Below, one piece after another: positions 35,491 through 44,887 of a stretch of DNA of 64,000 nt. Each line of letters opens with the position of its first letter. Position 1 is the stretch's first letter. Source of the DNA: Gemmatimonadales bacterium UBA2975 (lineage in GTDB: Bacteria; Gemmatimonadota; Gemmatimonadetes; Longimicrobiales; Gaopeijiaceae); the NCBI GenBank assembly GCA_002348265.1, contig DEAT01000022.1, forward strand, positions 134,009 through 198,008, read 5' to 3'. The position numbers and the translations under genes are program-made. The notes under the pieces were generated by a model. It saw nothing but the letters and a program-made list of their open reading frames with translations, made no database searches and had not been told where the DNA came from.

Positions 35491-35958
35491 ATGAATGAAA
35501 CATCTCTATACGTAACACGGGCTACCGTCGAAAAAATCGACGGGCTGCACCGTCGAGGAGTGCTGGAGGATGGGACCACGCTCGAGTTTGGAGTGCACGG
35601 CCCCATCAAGGCACACTACGGACTGGAGTCCCAGCCCAATCTGCCGCTGCCGGTCGATTATTTGGTGGCCGCAGCTGCTGGCTGACTACTCGGAACATTA
35701 AATGGCGCACTGGAGGTGCGCGGGATACCAGTTTCGGACGGCGACATCAGTTGCACGGTGGAAGGGATGAACGAAGTCGTGGATAGGATCATCCTCCTAA
35801 CAAAGATCCACGTCCACTATACGCTCCGGCTGCCGCCAGAGGCTTCGGAGGACAGAGTGTCTCGGGCGTTGGAGACTCATGTGAGCAAGTGTCCGACGGC
35901 TCAGTCGATCAAGGACTCAGTGGAGATCTCCTGGTCAGTGGAGTTTGTCGGAGGTTAG
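35491..35958 (+). CDS. OsmC-family peroxidase, probable selenoprotein with in-frame TGA (Sec65)
   Basis: Read straight through one TGA at 35683-35685, this is a complete 155-residue OsmC-like protein. The stretch before it (PLPVDYLVAAAAG) and after it (LLGTLNGALEVRGIPV) match the family's first active-site helix, in which the TGA occupies the place of the peroxidatic Cys. The second catalytic Cys is intact at about residue 134 (HVSKCPTAQSI). The frame is unbroken on both sides. A SECIS-like hairpin follows at suitable spacing. OsmC/Ohr proteins reduce organic hydroperoxides with a thiol pair; here a selenol-thiol pair is inferred. ATG 35491 has AGGGAGAG 12 bases upstream; an in-frame ATG at 35452 is possible. 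Alternatives are a nonsense-mutated pseudogene or two fragments, which fit the evidence less well. Confidence 0.82.
35691..35736 (+). promoter_or_regulatory. Bacterial SECIS-like stem-loop directing selenocysteine insertion
   Basis: Starting 5 bases after the TGA, the RNA can form a lower stem CGGAAC (35691-35696) with GTTTCG (35731-35736), an internal loop, and an upper stem GCGCAC (35705-35710) with GTGCGC (35716-35721) capped by the 5-base loop TGGAG. The apical loop begins 25 bases after the TGA and has G as its second base. Bacterial SECIS elements known to bind SelB have a loop about 16-37 bases from the UGA with a G among the first two loop bases, so the fit is good. The structure is read by eye. 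Confidence 0.75.
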
Positions 35959-36067
35959 TTCTCAGTGAGACTAGGAGCCATTCGTTTAGTAGGAGGGTAG
36001 TTATCACATGGTGATGAGGTGAAACCGAAAGCGCGCCGTATTGGCCAAGGCCCCCTTTTCCTAGGGT

Positions 36068-37558
36068 TTAGGCGTGGCCGGCTTGAGGTCCTTTCAGAAC
36101 TGCGTTTCGCACCTGGTCAATGATTAGGTCGACTTCTTCTGAGGTTATTTGAAAGTGAGGTGTAAATCGCAACGAGTTTTCGCCTCCGTGGACGACTCCT
36201 ATGCCCTTCGTTCGCATGAATTCTTCGAGACTGTCCGTTCCGTATGCCTTAAAGCGAGGGTCTAGCTCACAGGAAAAGAGCAGTCCAGTACCTTCAACGT
36301 TGGTTATTGCACCTTCGAGTTCCACTGAAAGCGCCTTGAGCTTCTCGACGAACTCTTCACCACGCTCGACGATATTCTTTCTAATCTCTGGTGTTACCAT
36401 ATCCAGGACAGCTGTGCCGATGTCCATGGCCCTAGGGTTGGCGGTCATTGTGTTCCCGTAGATGCCTTTTCGGTATAGCTCGGAAGCACCGGGTGTCATC
36501 GCAAGGATCGATAGGGGATACTGACCGGCATTTAGGGCCTTGGAGTAGGTCTCCATGTCCGGTGCCTCGAGGTTTTGAAATCCGGGGTAGTCGATGACTG
36601 ATAGGTAGCCCGTTGAGCGCAGGCCTGCTTGGATGGAGTCGACCAGGAGCACCGACCCATGTTCTTTAGTCAGCTCTCTAGCGGCTATATAGAACTCGGG
36701 GGTGATCGCTACACCCGGATTTCCCTCCCCCATAACAGGTTCTATAAAGAGCGCCTCAATGAAGTAACCCTCTGCATCTGCTTTGGCGAAGTGGGTTTCG
36801 AGATCTCCGATGTCGTTCGGCTCGACGGTTAACAGTTCTTCTGTCCGGAATGACGCTAGGTATTTGCCATAAGAGCCACGACAGGAGTCGGAGAACATTG
36901 CGGGTCTCCCCGTGCGTCCATGGAATCCTCCGGAGAGTGACATCTTCTTTACTGACTTCCCAGCGTGTCGCCCGCCTTCGTCCGTCAGGATCTTCGCGTT
37001 GACGTCTGCAATCCGTGTAGCAACTGAAACCGACTCTGAGCCGGAATTCATTGCGACGAAGTGAGAGAATGGGCACCCTCCGTCATGGGTCTGGCCGATT
37101 TCTCGGGCGAGCGCTTTAGAGAGTTTGAGCTGGGCGAAGCTAGGCGTCATAACGTTTGCCATCACCTGTGGCTTCGTCATCGCAGCAATGATTGGTTCGG
37201 GAACGTGCCCGAAGCCAAGCATGCCATAGCCGCCATTGTCATGAAGAACAGCGCCCTTTGTAGTGATTATCCACGGCCCTCGCGCTGCCATCGAAACGTA
37301 TGGATTCACCGTGTCATCTGCGTAGAAGTTTACTAGGTGTTTCTCAATAGCTTCTACCTGCTCCATTTCACCGAGCTTCATAAGCTCAGGGAATTCACGG
37401 CTGAGCACTCCAAATTCTTTTGTCGCCGCGTTGACTGCTTCAACTAGATCTGGATCGCGCGAGACAAATTGACACACGGTGTCGTTGTCTAGGCCTGTTG
37501 TCCGAGCCTCGCCGGACTGCTCACGAATGGTTTTGAGCTGATCAAGGACACCGGCCAC
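36068..37558 (-). CDS. Class III PLP-dependent aminotransferase
   Basis: A 496-residue fold-type I aminotransferase. The cofactor-binding motifs are MNSGSESVSVATRIA (phosphate cup), SGGFHGRTG, FIEPVMGEGNPGVAI, DSIQAGLRSTG with the pyridine-binding Asp, and ETYSKALNAGQYPLS with the Schiff-base Lys around residue 340. It is longer than ornithine- or GABA-type enzymes by an N-terminal segment of about 80 residues, somewhat like lysine 6-aminotransferases; the amino donor is not predictable. It probably feeds amino groups to glutamate, which the nearby NAD-glutamate dehydrogenase could deaminate. It converges on the OsmC-like gene. Confidence 0.85.
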   Translation of the reverse strand: MAGVLDQLKTIREQSGEARTTGLDNDTVCQFVSRDPDLVEAVNAATKEFGVLSREFPELMKLGEMEQVEAIEKHLVNFYADDTVNPYVSMAARGPWIITTKGAVLHDNGGYGMLGFGHVPEPIIAAMTKPQVMANVMTPSFAQLKLSKALAREIGQTHDGGCPFSHFVAMNSGSESVSVATRIADVNAKILTDEGGRHAGKSVKKMSLSGGFHGRTGRPAMFSDSCRGSYGKYLASFRTEELLTVEPNDIGDLETHFAKADAEGYFIEALFIEPVMGEGNPGVAITPEFYIAARELTKEHGSVLLVDSIQAGLRSTGYLSVIDYPGFQNLEAPDMETYSKALNAGQYPLSILAMTPGASELYRKGIYGNTMTANPRAMDIGTAVLDMVTPEIRKNIVERGEEFVEKLKALSVELEGAITNVEGTGLLFSCELDPRFKAYGTDSLEEFMRTKGIGVVHGGENSLRFTPHFQITSEEVDLIIDQVRNAVLKGPQAGHA

Positions 37559-37675
37559 AGAGCACCTCTCAAGGATCAGGGTTGGTTAGAATTAGGGAAG
37601 AAATTTTGCAGCAAACTAGGTTACTTGGGGAGAGGGCACAGGCCCAGCTCTAATGTCGGCATACACAATTCAAGT

Positions 37676-38761
37676 CTAGCAGTGCCATCGGTCGTGCTCG
37701 GGTGATTGTTCTTGTCGGGCAACTTGCTTCAACCTGCCGGGGTCACCTACAGATTCAGATCTGGAGAGCTCGGTATGGTAGGGCGATATCGATTCCGATG
37801 CATTCACCTCCCGTCTTCTAGAGGTAGTTCCTGCATATTCGACGTCCTCTAAAAAGCTTGAGAGAATCGAAAAGGATTCACCCGGCGCTTCCTCTGGCGG
37901 GATATGACCGCACTGCTGGATTGTGACGAGCCTGGCATCCGGCAGCTCTTCAGCGAGGCGTTCGCCGACCCAATAGGGTACGACTTTTTCGTTGGCTCCC
38001 CACATGAGAAGAGTAGGGACGTCGATTTCTGAAATTCTGTCAGAAATGTGCCTAGTTCCGCTGACGAGAATGCTGCGGCCTGTGGCGAGAGCAGCGTCCA
38101 CTCCGGGTCTTGTTCTGAGGGGAAGAGCATAAGCGTCGACCATTTCTGAGGTGATCACACCTGGATCATGGACTATTGAGTGCAAAATCCAGCGGACGAG
38201 ACGCTGTGGGCCGAGGGTGTGTACTAAGAAGCGACTCAGTCGGACATTACGTGATAGCGGAATAAAGGGTGATAATCGTTGGCTGTATGCCAGAGAAGAA
38301 ACTAGCACAAGGCAATCCAGGCGCTTTTCCGCGCGCCTGCAGAGCTCTTTCGAGACGAGTAGGGCGATTCCACCCCCTAGGGAGTGTCCTACCAGCGTGA
38401 CACGCCCAAGTCCGAGCTGATCAACCAGCTGCACTAGAGTCTTGGCCTGATCTGTGAGCTCATAAGAATCCGAAGAGGGCTTGGGTGCGGCACCGAAGCC
38501 CTTGTAATCCACGCACAAAACTCGGCCACGCTTTGCTAGTTTGGGTGCCCAGTGTCGCCAAGTGAACGAAGATGCGCCGAAGCCGTGTAGCATCAAGAAG
38601 GTGGCCCCTGAGGGTGACCCCATCTCGATCTCAGTGACATGCAACGGAAGGTCGATGTCGAGTGGACGTCCGTCGATGAAGGGGGAGGTGCTCACGATTC
38701 TATCCTTAGCTGGGTTCTCTCTGCAGTGGCCTGGCTTTATGCGGGCGTCGGAATGAGACAC
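37676..38761 (-). CDS. Alpha/beta-fold hydrolase
   Basis: A 361-residue hydrolase with the oxyanion motif LHGFGASSFTWR, nucleophile elbow GHSLGGG, the acid position in WGANEKVVPYW (Glu in place of the usual Asp) and the catalytic His in QCGHIPPEEAP. The last 55 residues (after FLEDVEYAG) are polar and not part of the fold. The first 25 residues are also poorly conserved, so an internal start is possible. The substrate is unknown; the cap region rich in basic residues (PLSRNVRLSRFLVHTLGPQR) suggests a lipid-like or hydrophobic ester. It is cytosolic and stands upstream of the aminotransferase on the same strand. Confidence 0.82.
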   Translation of the reverse strand: MSHSDARIKPGHCRENPAKDRIVSTSPFIDGRPLDIDLPLHVTEIEMGSPSGATFLMLHGFGASSFTWRHWAPKLAKRGRVLCVDYKGFGAAPKPSSDSYELTDQAKTLVQLVDQLGLGRVTLVGHSLGGGIALLVSKELCRRAEKRLDCLVLVSSLAYSQRLSPFIPLSRNVRLSRFLVHTLGPQRLVRWILHSIVHDPGVITSEMVDAYALPLRTRPGVDAALATGRSILVSGTRHISDRISEIDVPTLLMWGANEKVVPYWVGERLAEELPDARLVTIQQCGHIPPEEAPGESFSILSSFLEDVEYAGTTSRRREVNASESISPYHTELSRSESVGDPGRLKQVARQEQSPEHDRWHC

Positions 38762-39041
38762 TCAGTATAGACCAATCCTCTTCATGTCGTGGCGAATTCA
38801 TTTCCTATTCGCTGCTCAACGGGCTCGAGATCAGGATGCTCAGGCCTGCGCATGAAGCGTTGTCCGATTTCGTTTTGGAGGCTCAATCTCTGCCAGTTTT
38901 GAGAAAATTCACGGAGGCCGCTCCTGATCGACCGTGGATCGGTTATGTTTCTGGCCAAATAATTCGCCAGTAATTTTCAGTTACCGTCTCCAGTACCCTC
39001 TGTCGCGCGCGCCGCGTTTTTCCGGCCGCGAGAAGAACTAC

Positions 39042-42000
39042 ATGAGCGACATTACGGCGGCGGCTCCTAGCCGACTCCGCGAGATAGCACCGACAATCAA
39101 TGCGGTTCGTAGTTATCTAAAGTCCAGTCCCGATGGAGCATCGGAACTCCTACTCGACTTTGCCGAGCTTTTTCTCTCTCGAGCCCCGGATGAGCTCCTG
39201 GTGCATCGGAGCACAAAAGACCTCGCGTCGATGACCCGTGGAGCGTTCCGTTTCTTGGAACAGTCCCGACCGGATCAAGTTGACGTGGCCGTAGCCAATG
39301 CCGACGAAGACGAAGAGGAGTGGGAAGCTCCCGTTACGGTGATTCGCACAAATGTTAGCGAGCGACCGTTCATTATAGACTCGATCCGGGAATACCTAGC
39401 TCTTAAAAGCTTGGCGGTCGAGCGCATGGTATATCCGATGCTTGATGTAGACCGCGACGATAACGGTCGGGTAACGGCAATGCGCTTTCCGACGGACACT
39501 GGCAGCACTGAGTCGGTAGTGCACTGTGAGGTCGAACGTATCGGAGACTCAGATAGGCTAGACGAGCTGCGCTTGGATCTGAGTGCTAGTCTCCGAGACG
39601 TGGTCAAGGCCACGGACGACTTCTTGCCGATGCTGAGCGCTCTCGACCGGGTAGTGACAGCCGTTGGTGAGAATGCGGCTAATCTTGGTGAGCGGGCTCA
39701 TGAGTTCGAAGAAATCAAAGACTTCCTGCTTTGGCTCAAGCACGGCGGGTTCGTTTTCCTCGGCTATAGAGGTTATGACCTTCTAAGCGATCAGGTCGCT
39801 GGCGAACAGTTGATAGTTGTGGAGCCTGGCTCTGGCTTGGGCCTGCTTCGGAATGAGGGGGATTCGCGTTTCGCGGAGCCGATACCAGTCTCCGGATTGG
39901 CACCTGGAATGAGAGAGCGGGCGTTAGGCGGGCCTGTTCTCATCGTCAATAAGACTAACGCTGAATCGACCGTGCACCGTCGTGCACGGATGGATTACGT
40001 GGGGATTAAGAAACTGGACAGTGAGGGAATAGTAGTCGGAGAGCATCGATTCATTGGTCTGTTCACGTCCAAAGTTTATTCTGAGCCGGCTGCCAATATC
40101 CCGCTTTTGAGAGATAAGTTGAGTCGGATTCTTGATGCGGAGGGTGTGCGAGAGGGCTCTCATGACTACAAAGAGATAATCACGATCTTTGATAGTCTGC
40201 CGAAGGAAGAACTCTTCCTTTCTTCGCCGGAAGAACTACGAGATGACGTCCGGGCCGTTTTGACAGCCTACAGCGGTAGGGGTGTGAGGGTGGTACTGCG
40301 CAGAGATCCTCATAACCGGGGGCTCTCTGTGATGGTGATATTGCCCCGTGATCGCTTTTCAGGAAGCGTGCGAAAGCAGATCGAAGAAGCATTGGTCGAG
40401 GAATATCACTGTGAGGTGTTGAACTACCACTTGGCGATAGGCGGCGGAGACCAAGCACGACTCCACTTTTATCTCGATGCCAAAGAAGACCGCGTGGCCG
40501 GAGTCCGCTCAGAGGATCTCGAACAAACAGTAGCTGCAATCATTCGCACATGGGCCGACAGAGTGAGTGAAGGCCTAGAGAAGGTTGTCTCAGGTGAAGA
40601 GGCTAGAGATCTAGCCCTGCTATACGAAGAGGCAATGAGCCGCGAATACCAGGCAGCTTTGGACCCCGCGATAGCTGTTGCTGATATCTGCGAGCTCGAA
40701 CGTATGGCGCGCGAAGAGGAGGTGGTGTCTGTCGGGTTCACTAATCGAGAAGAAAATGAAGCGGTGGCTGGGGTAGTAGGTGCTACCGAACTGAAGCTTT
40801 TCCTGCGTGGCGAGCGTCTCGTGCTGTCAGATTTTATGCCGATATTGGAGAACGCAGGTCTGCGCGTGGTGGCGATGAAGCCTTACGAGGTCGGGACCAA
40901 CGGCGCTCCGAATGCGACTATATACGTCTTTGCCGTCCAAGATCAGGAAGGGAATGCGCTAGAAGTCGAGAGCTGCGGCAAGCTGCTTTCGGAAACACTA
41001 CTTGCGGCGAGAGCTGGTGAAACAGTTTCAGACCCTCTTAACGCTCTTGTCGTTAGTGCTGGGTTGCACTGGCGAGAAGTAGATGCTCTTAGGGGTTTGG
41101 CTGGGCACGTTTTTCAATCAGGGGCCGTTCCAAGTCGGCTGGCTCTCTCGCACGCTCTGGTCCAGTACCCGGGCATAGCGCGTCGTCTCTTTGCGATGTT
41201 CCGAACGAAGTTCGACCCGGGAATGGAGGCGTCTCTCGACGAGCGCTTAGCAGCGTTGGTCGTGATGCGTAACACCTTCCATGGCTTACTTCGTAGTGTG
41301 ACCCTCCTCGATGATGACCGTGCGCTGCGCCGCCTTGAGGAAACGATCTCGAGGACAGTTCGGACTAACTACTACAGGGTGGGGGGAAGGACTCCGACAG
41401 TACGTTCTGGTGGAGTCCCTTATACCTCATACAAGGTACTAGTCGGAGACGTTCAGTACTCACGACCGACCGATCTATTATTCGAAGTGTGGGTCCACTC
41501 TGCTCGCATGGAAGGAGTTCACCTTCGCGGCTCTTTCGTGGCCAGAGGTGGCGTTAGGTGGAGTGATCGTCCGGATGACTTTCGTACCGAGATTCTTGGT
41601 CTAGCTAACACTCAGATGATCAAGAATGCTGTGATCGTGCCAGGTGGGTCTAAGGGTGGCTTTGTCATGAGATCCACTCCGTTGGATACCGAAGATCGCT
41701 GGGAGGAAGGGCGCCAGCAATATCAGACTCTGATTCGTGGTTTGCTCGACCTCACGGACAACATCGTTGAAGGTAGTGATGTCGCCCCTAATGAAGTGAT
41801 AGCCTACGATCCTTCGGACCCATACTTAGTTGTGGCTGCTGACAAGGGAACCGCGACGTTCTCGGATCTAGCCAATACGGTCTCTGAGGATTACGGATTT
41901 TGGCTGGATGATGCTTTCGCTTCGGGTGGTTCAAATGGATACGACCACAAGGAAGTCGGAATAACAGCTCGAGGAGGTTGGGAGTGTGTGAGACGGCACT

Positions 42001-43973
42001 TCAAGGAAAAGGGCAAGGATATTCAGACTGAGCCCTTTACCGCTGTCGGGATAGGAGACATGAGTGGGGACGTGTTTGGCAATGGCATGCTTTTATCGGA
42101 GCAGATCAAGCTAGTTGCTGCCTTCGACCATAGGCACGTTTTCATTGACCCGGACCCGGATCCTGTTACGGCGTATGCCGAGCGTAAGCGGTTGTTTGAC
42201 CTTGGGCGGTCGAGCTGGGAGGACTATGACCAAGAGTTGCTTAGCGAGGGTGGAATGGTTGTTCCTCGCGGTGCGAAAGAAGTTGATCTGACACCTCAGG
42301 CCAAGCGTGCTTTAGGAGTGGATGAGGATGAGGCCCCTCCAGTCGATGGAGAGGCGCTGATACGAGCGGTTCTTGGTGCACCGGTAGAGTTGCTTTGGAA
42401 CGGGGGGATCGGGACGTACGTGAAGTCTGCCTCCGAGGCACACGCTGATGCCGGTGACCCCGCGAACGATGCGGTCCGGCTTAACGCAGAGCAGCTACGT
42501 TGCGACGTTATTGGAGAGGGTGGGAATCTTGGTCTTACCCAGCGTGCGAGAATCGAGTATGCGCGTCTTGGTGGCCGAATTAACACGGATGCTCTCGATA
42601 ATTCGGGTGGCGTCGATATGTCGGATCACGAGGTCAACCTTAAAATCCTCCTGATGCCCGCGGTGAAATCCGGGTCTCTGGAGCAGGAAAAGCGCAATGA
42701 CTTACTGGAGGAGCTCACCGAAGAAGTTGCAGAGCTGGTGCTGGCAAACAACCGGTCACAGAGTCTTGGCATATCTTTAGATGAACGGCGATCTAAAGAA
42801 TCCATTGACGAGTTTCGGGATCTCATGCTTTCTCTGGAGAAAGTTGGTGAGCTAGATCGAGCGGCCGAAGAGCTCCCATCCACCGATGTTATCATTGAGA
42901 GAAGGGATCGGGGGCAGGGGATGGCACGTCCCGAACTGTGTGTTCTTTTTGCGTATGCGAAACTTTCGCTGAAAGCGCAGTTGCTTTCGAGCAGTCTCCC
43001 GGATGATCCGGTCACGGAGGGTTATCTCTTAGGGTACTTCCCTCCGAAGGCAATCAAGGTGGCTGGTAAGGATAACCTTTTTCAGCATCGGCTGCGTCGG
43101 GAGATAGTAACTGCCGAACTGACCAACGACTTAGTTGATCTTATGGGATCAGCATTCGTTTCTCGCATGGTTCGGGATACTGGCTGTTCATCCGAAGACG
43201 TGGTTCGGTCTTGGCTCGTGGCGTCTCGACTTGCGGGTCACCGAGCTCTCATGGAGCAAATGGAGCAGCAGGCGAGTTCTGTAAATGCCCGTGTCTCATA
43301 TCGATGGCTTCTCGGCCTGGCCAGAGTATTAGAGCGGACTACGCGGTGGATGCTTCAGAATATCGACCGGGACCAGTCTGCGGGGGATATCGTCAAGCAA
43401 AATCTCTCCGGTTTGAGGTCACTTCGAGACGCCTTTGGTGACGTTGTTCGCGGAGAAGAAGGGACTCTCTTTGAGGCTCGTGTTAATGAGATTCAGGAAC
43501 TCGGCGCAGAAGCGGCGTTCTCGCGGCGGCTCATCGCCCTACGGTTCCTTGATCAGCACTTGGAGATCCTCGGCATAGCCCGAGAGGCCGGTACTGATCC
43601 GATCTCTACGGGGCATGCGTTTTATCAGGCGTCTGAGTCCTTCGAGATTCCATGGCTGCGCCGTCGGAGCTTTGCATCGGCTGGAGATGATCCGTGGGAG
43701 TTGAGAGCGGCTCAGGTGCTTTCTGATGACTTGGCTAAAGCGCATAGGCGTATTGTGACAGGGATGCTGGCTTGTCATCAGGGGGCGGGTGGTGAGGGCA
43801 CTGACTATGTGGGATTTGTGCGATCTTCGGATCTCAGTCGGTTTCGGGATATCGTGGAAGAATTAAAGGCGGAAGAGAGTGTTGGACTAGCAGCACTATC
43901 GGTAGCGGCGCGTGAATTAGCAGCCGTGGCGGATGGCATGTTTGAGAAGCCGGGACTGAGTGATCTCAGATGA
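39042..43973 (+). CDS. gdh: NAD-specific glutamate dehydrogenase, large (about 180 kDa) type
   Basis: About 1643 residues, the size of large bacterial NAD-GDHs. The N-terminal third holds ACT-like regulatory regions (TVIRTNVSERPFIIDSIREY). The catalytic core follows: RGSFVARGGVRWSDRPDDFR, VPGGSKGGFVMR with the catalytic Lys, VVAADKGTATFSDLAN, DMSGDVFGNGML (NAD-domain entry) and VIGEGGNLGLTQRARIEYA. It oxidises glutamate to 2-oxoglutarate and ammonia in amino-acid catabolism, directly supplying sucA's substrate. ATG 39042 is chosen because MSDITAAAPSRLREIAP is a natural start; the same frame is open 36 codons upstream. Its stop overlaps the next gene (ATGA). Confidence 0.93.
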   Translation: MSDITAAAPSRLREIAPTINAVRSYLKSSPDGASELLLDFAELFLSRAPDELLVHRSTKDLASMTRGAFRFLEQSRPDQVDVAVANADEDEEEWEAPVTVIRTNVSERPFIIDSIREYLALKSLAVERMVYPMLDVDRDDNGRVTAMRFPTDTGSTESVVHCEVERIGDSDRLDELRLDLSASLRDVVKATDDFLPMLSALDRVVTAVGENAANLGERAHEFEEIKDFLLWLKHGGFVFLGYRGYDLLSDQVAGEQLIVVEPGSGLGLLRNEGDSRFAEPIPVSGLAPGMRERALGGPVLIVNKTNAESTVHRRARMDYVGIKKLDSEGIVVGEHRFIGLFTSKVYSEPAANIPLLRDKLSRILDAEGVREGSHDYKEIITIFDSLPKEELFLSSPEELRDDVRAVLTAYSGRGVRVVLRRDPHNRGLSVMVILPRDRFSGSVRKQIEEALVEEYHCEVLNYHLAIGGGDQARLHFYLDAKEDRVAGVRSEDLEQTVAAIIRTWADRVSEGLEKVVSGEEARDLALLYEEAMSREYQAALDPAIAVADICELERMAREEEVVSVGFTNREENEAVAGVVGATELKLFLRGERLVLSDFMPILENAGLRVVAMKPYEVGTNGAPNATIYVFAVQDQEGNALEVESCGKLLSETLLAARAGETVSDPLNALVVSAGLHWREVDALRGLAGHVFQSGAVPSRLALSHALVQYPGIARRLFAMFRTKFDPGMEASLDERLAALVVMRNTFHGLLRSVTLLDDDRALRRLEETISRTVRTNYYRVGGRTPTVRSGGVPYTSYKVLVGDVQYSRPTDLLFEVWVHSARMEGVHLRGSFVARGGVRWSDRPDDFRTEILGLANTQMIKNAVIVPGGSKGGFVMRSTPLDTEDRWEEGRQQYQTLIRGLLDLTDNIVEGSDVAPNEVIAYDPSDPYLVVAADKGTATFSDLANTVSEDYGFWLDDAFASGGSNGYDHKEVGITARGGWECVRRHFKEKGKDIQTEPFTAVGIGDMSGDVFGNGMLLSEQIKLVAAFDHRHVFIDPDPDPVTAYAERKRLFDLGRSSWEDYDQELLSEGGMVVPRGAKEVDLTPQAKRALGVDEDEAPPVDGEALIRAVLGAPVELLWNGGIGTYVKSASEAHADAGDPANDAVRLNAEQLRCDVIGEGGNLGLTQRARIEYARLGGRINTDALDNSGGVDMSDHEVNLKILLMPAVKSGSLEQEKRNDLLEELTEEVAELVLANNRSQSLGISLDERRSKESIDEFRDLMLSLEKVGELDRAAEELPSTDVIIERRDRGQGMARPELCVLFAYAKLSLKAQLLSSSLPDDPVTEGYLLGYFPPKAIKVAGKDNLFQHRLRREIVTAELTNDLVDLMGSAFVSRMVRDTGCSSEDVVRSWLVASRLAGHRALMEQMEQQASSVNARVSYRWLLGLARVLERTTRWMLQNIDRDQSAGDIVKQNLSGLRSLRDAFGDVVRGEEGTLFEARVNEIQELGAEAAFSRRLIALRFLDQHLEILGIAREAGTDPISTGHAFYQASESFEIPWLRRRSFASAGDDPWELRAAQVLSDDLAKAHRRIVTGMLACHQGAGGEGTDYVGFVRSSDLSRFRDIVEELKAEESVGLAALSVAARELAAVADGMFEKPGLSDLR

Positions 43974-44803
43974 GAGTGGTGATGGCGGGGTTTCCTTATG
44001 CGGTTTGCGTTCGCATCACGATGCTCCAGATCGCGTTAATGTCCCTGGTTGTGCAGAGAGCGGATGCTCAGGTTGAGATATCGCCGAATGCTTCTCAGCC
44101 ACTGGCGTACCTAGAGGGACAGATAGTGGATAGCGTCTCGGGTGATCCTATCCCTGGTGTTCTAGTGCGGACGGATAGTGGGCACGAAGCGTTTACTGAC
44201 CCGTTGGGTCGCTTCGAGCTCACAGGATTGCCAGAGGGGAAAAGGCTTTTGGCCTTGATGACAGAAGACTGTAGGATCACATGGGGACAGGTGACGGTCG
44301 TGGAGAGGTTCCCTAGGGACGTTCTCTTCCGGCTTCCACCGGCGTTTGGAGCAAGGGCGCAAGAAGAACAGAGGGAGGCCGAAGATCGCCAGCGCACGAC
44401 AGGTCGGCGGCTGGAAGCACACCATATCCAAGACATAGAGGCTCGCGATGTGATGGAGCTTGTCCGCAGGTTGGCGCCTAATATGGTGAGTCCCATGACC
44501 GGCGCGGTTGGCGCTACATCTAGCTTCCGGCCCGCACGTGGACGCTCAACGTCGGTCCCAGACCCACCAGTGCTACTTATAGATGGTGTTAGGACGCCAG
44601 GTGCCGAAGGAATGCTTTCTCAGATGCGCCCGAGTGAAGTTGAGGTCATAGAGGTTCAGCCGGGTGCGGCTGCTGGATGGGAGTATGGGTCTTCGGGTGC
44701 GAGCGGAGTGATCAAGATTACCCTGAAAAAGGGGCTGGCCTCGGGCGCTCTAGACCGTCCACTCTCCTCTCCTTGCCTAGTCCCGGGGTTTCCACGGCAT
44801 TAG
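43970..44803 (+). CDS. Barrel-less TonB-plug protein with CarboxypepD-regulatory-like domain
   Basis: A 277-residue exported protein: signal peptide (about 1-33, ending VQRADA), a CarboxypepD_reg-like domain (LEGQIVDSVSGDPIPGVLVR to LFRLPPAFG, about 48-122), then a plug-like domain (AHHIQDIEARDVMELVRRLAP, VLLIDGVRTPG, MRPSEVEVIEVQPGAAA, YGSSGASGVIKITLKKG). It stops where a TonB-dependent receptor's barrel would begin, so it cannot be a channel by itself. It overlaps the glutamate dehydrogenase stop by four bases and precedes the SusC gene by 177 bases. A related plug-only protein follows SusD. Its function is unknown, perhaps a periplasmic partner of TonB receptors or a decayed receptor. Confidence 0.75.
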   Translation: MRVVMAGFPYAVCVRITMLQIALMSLVVQRADAQVEISPNASQPLAYLEGQIVDSVSGDPIPGVLVRTDSGHEAFTDPLGRFELTGLPEGKRLLALMTEDCRITWGQVTVVERFPRDVLFRLPPAFGARAQEEQREAEDRQRTTGRRLEAHHIQDIEARDVMELVRRLAPNMVSPMTGAVGATSSFRPARGRSTSVPDPPVLLIDGVRTPGAEGMLSQMRPSEVEVIEVQPGAAAGWEYGSSGASGVIKITLKKGLASGALDRPLSSPCLVPGFPRH

Positions 44804-44828
44804 GGGAGCGCTCCTGATCGCTGCGCGC

Positions 44829-44864
44829 GAGGAACATATGTTTGTTTCTTGGAGGAACAGATGT
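44829..44864. repeat. Pair of direct repeats upstream of the susC promoter
   Basis: GAGGAACATATGT (44829-44841) and GAGGAACAGATGT (44852-44864) agree at 12 of 13 bases, with starts 23 bases apart, close to two helical turns. The pair lies just upstream of the candidate -35 box of susC, a position typical for an activator site. The GGAACA core also occurs in the inverted repeat before the ECF sigma gene. Confidence 0.4.
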
Positions 44865-44887
44865 GCCCCTCAGGGTTGTTTTTTCTC

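Noticed and set aside
35385..35498. A 37-residue ORF overlapping the start of the OsmC-like gene
   Set aside because: It has no ribosome binding site, no recognisable sequence pattern and overlaps a better-supported start in another frame.
35683..35685. TGA read as reassigned codon (Trp or Gly) across the genome
   Set aside because: TGA works as a normal stop at many genes here, for example at the ATGA overlaps of glutamate dehydrogenase, ctaA and the acyl-CoA dehydrogenase.
35972..36066. Possible terminator between the OsmC-like and aminotransferase genes (ATCACATGGTGAT)
   Set aside because: The stem is only five base pairs and has no T-run on either strand.
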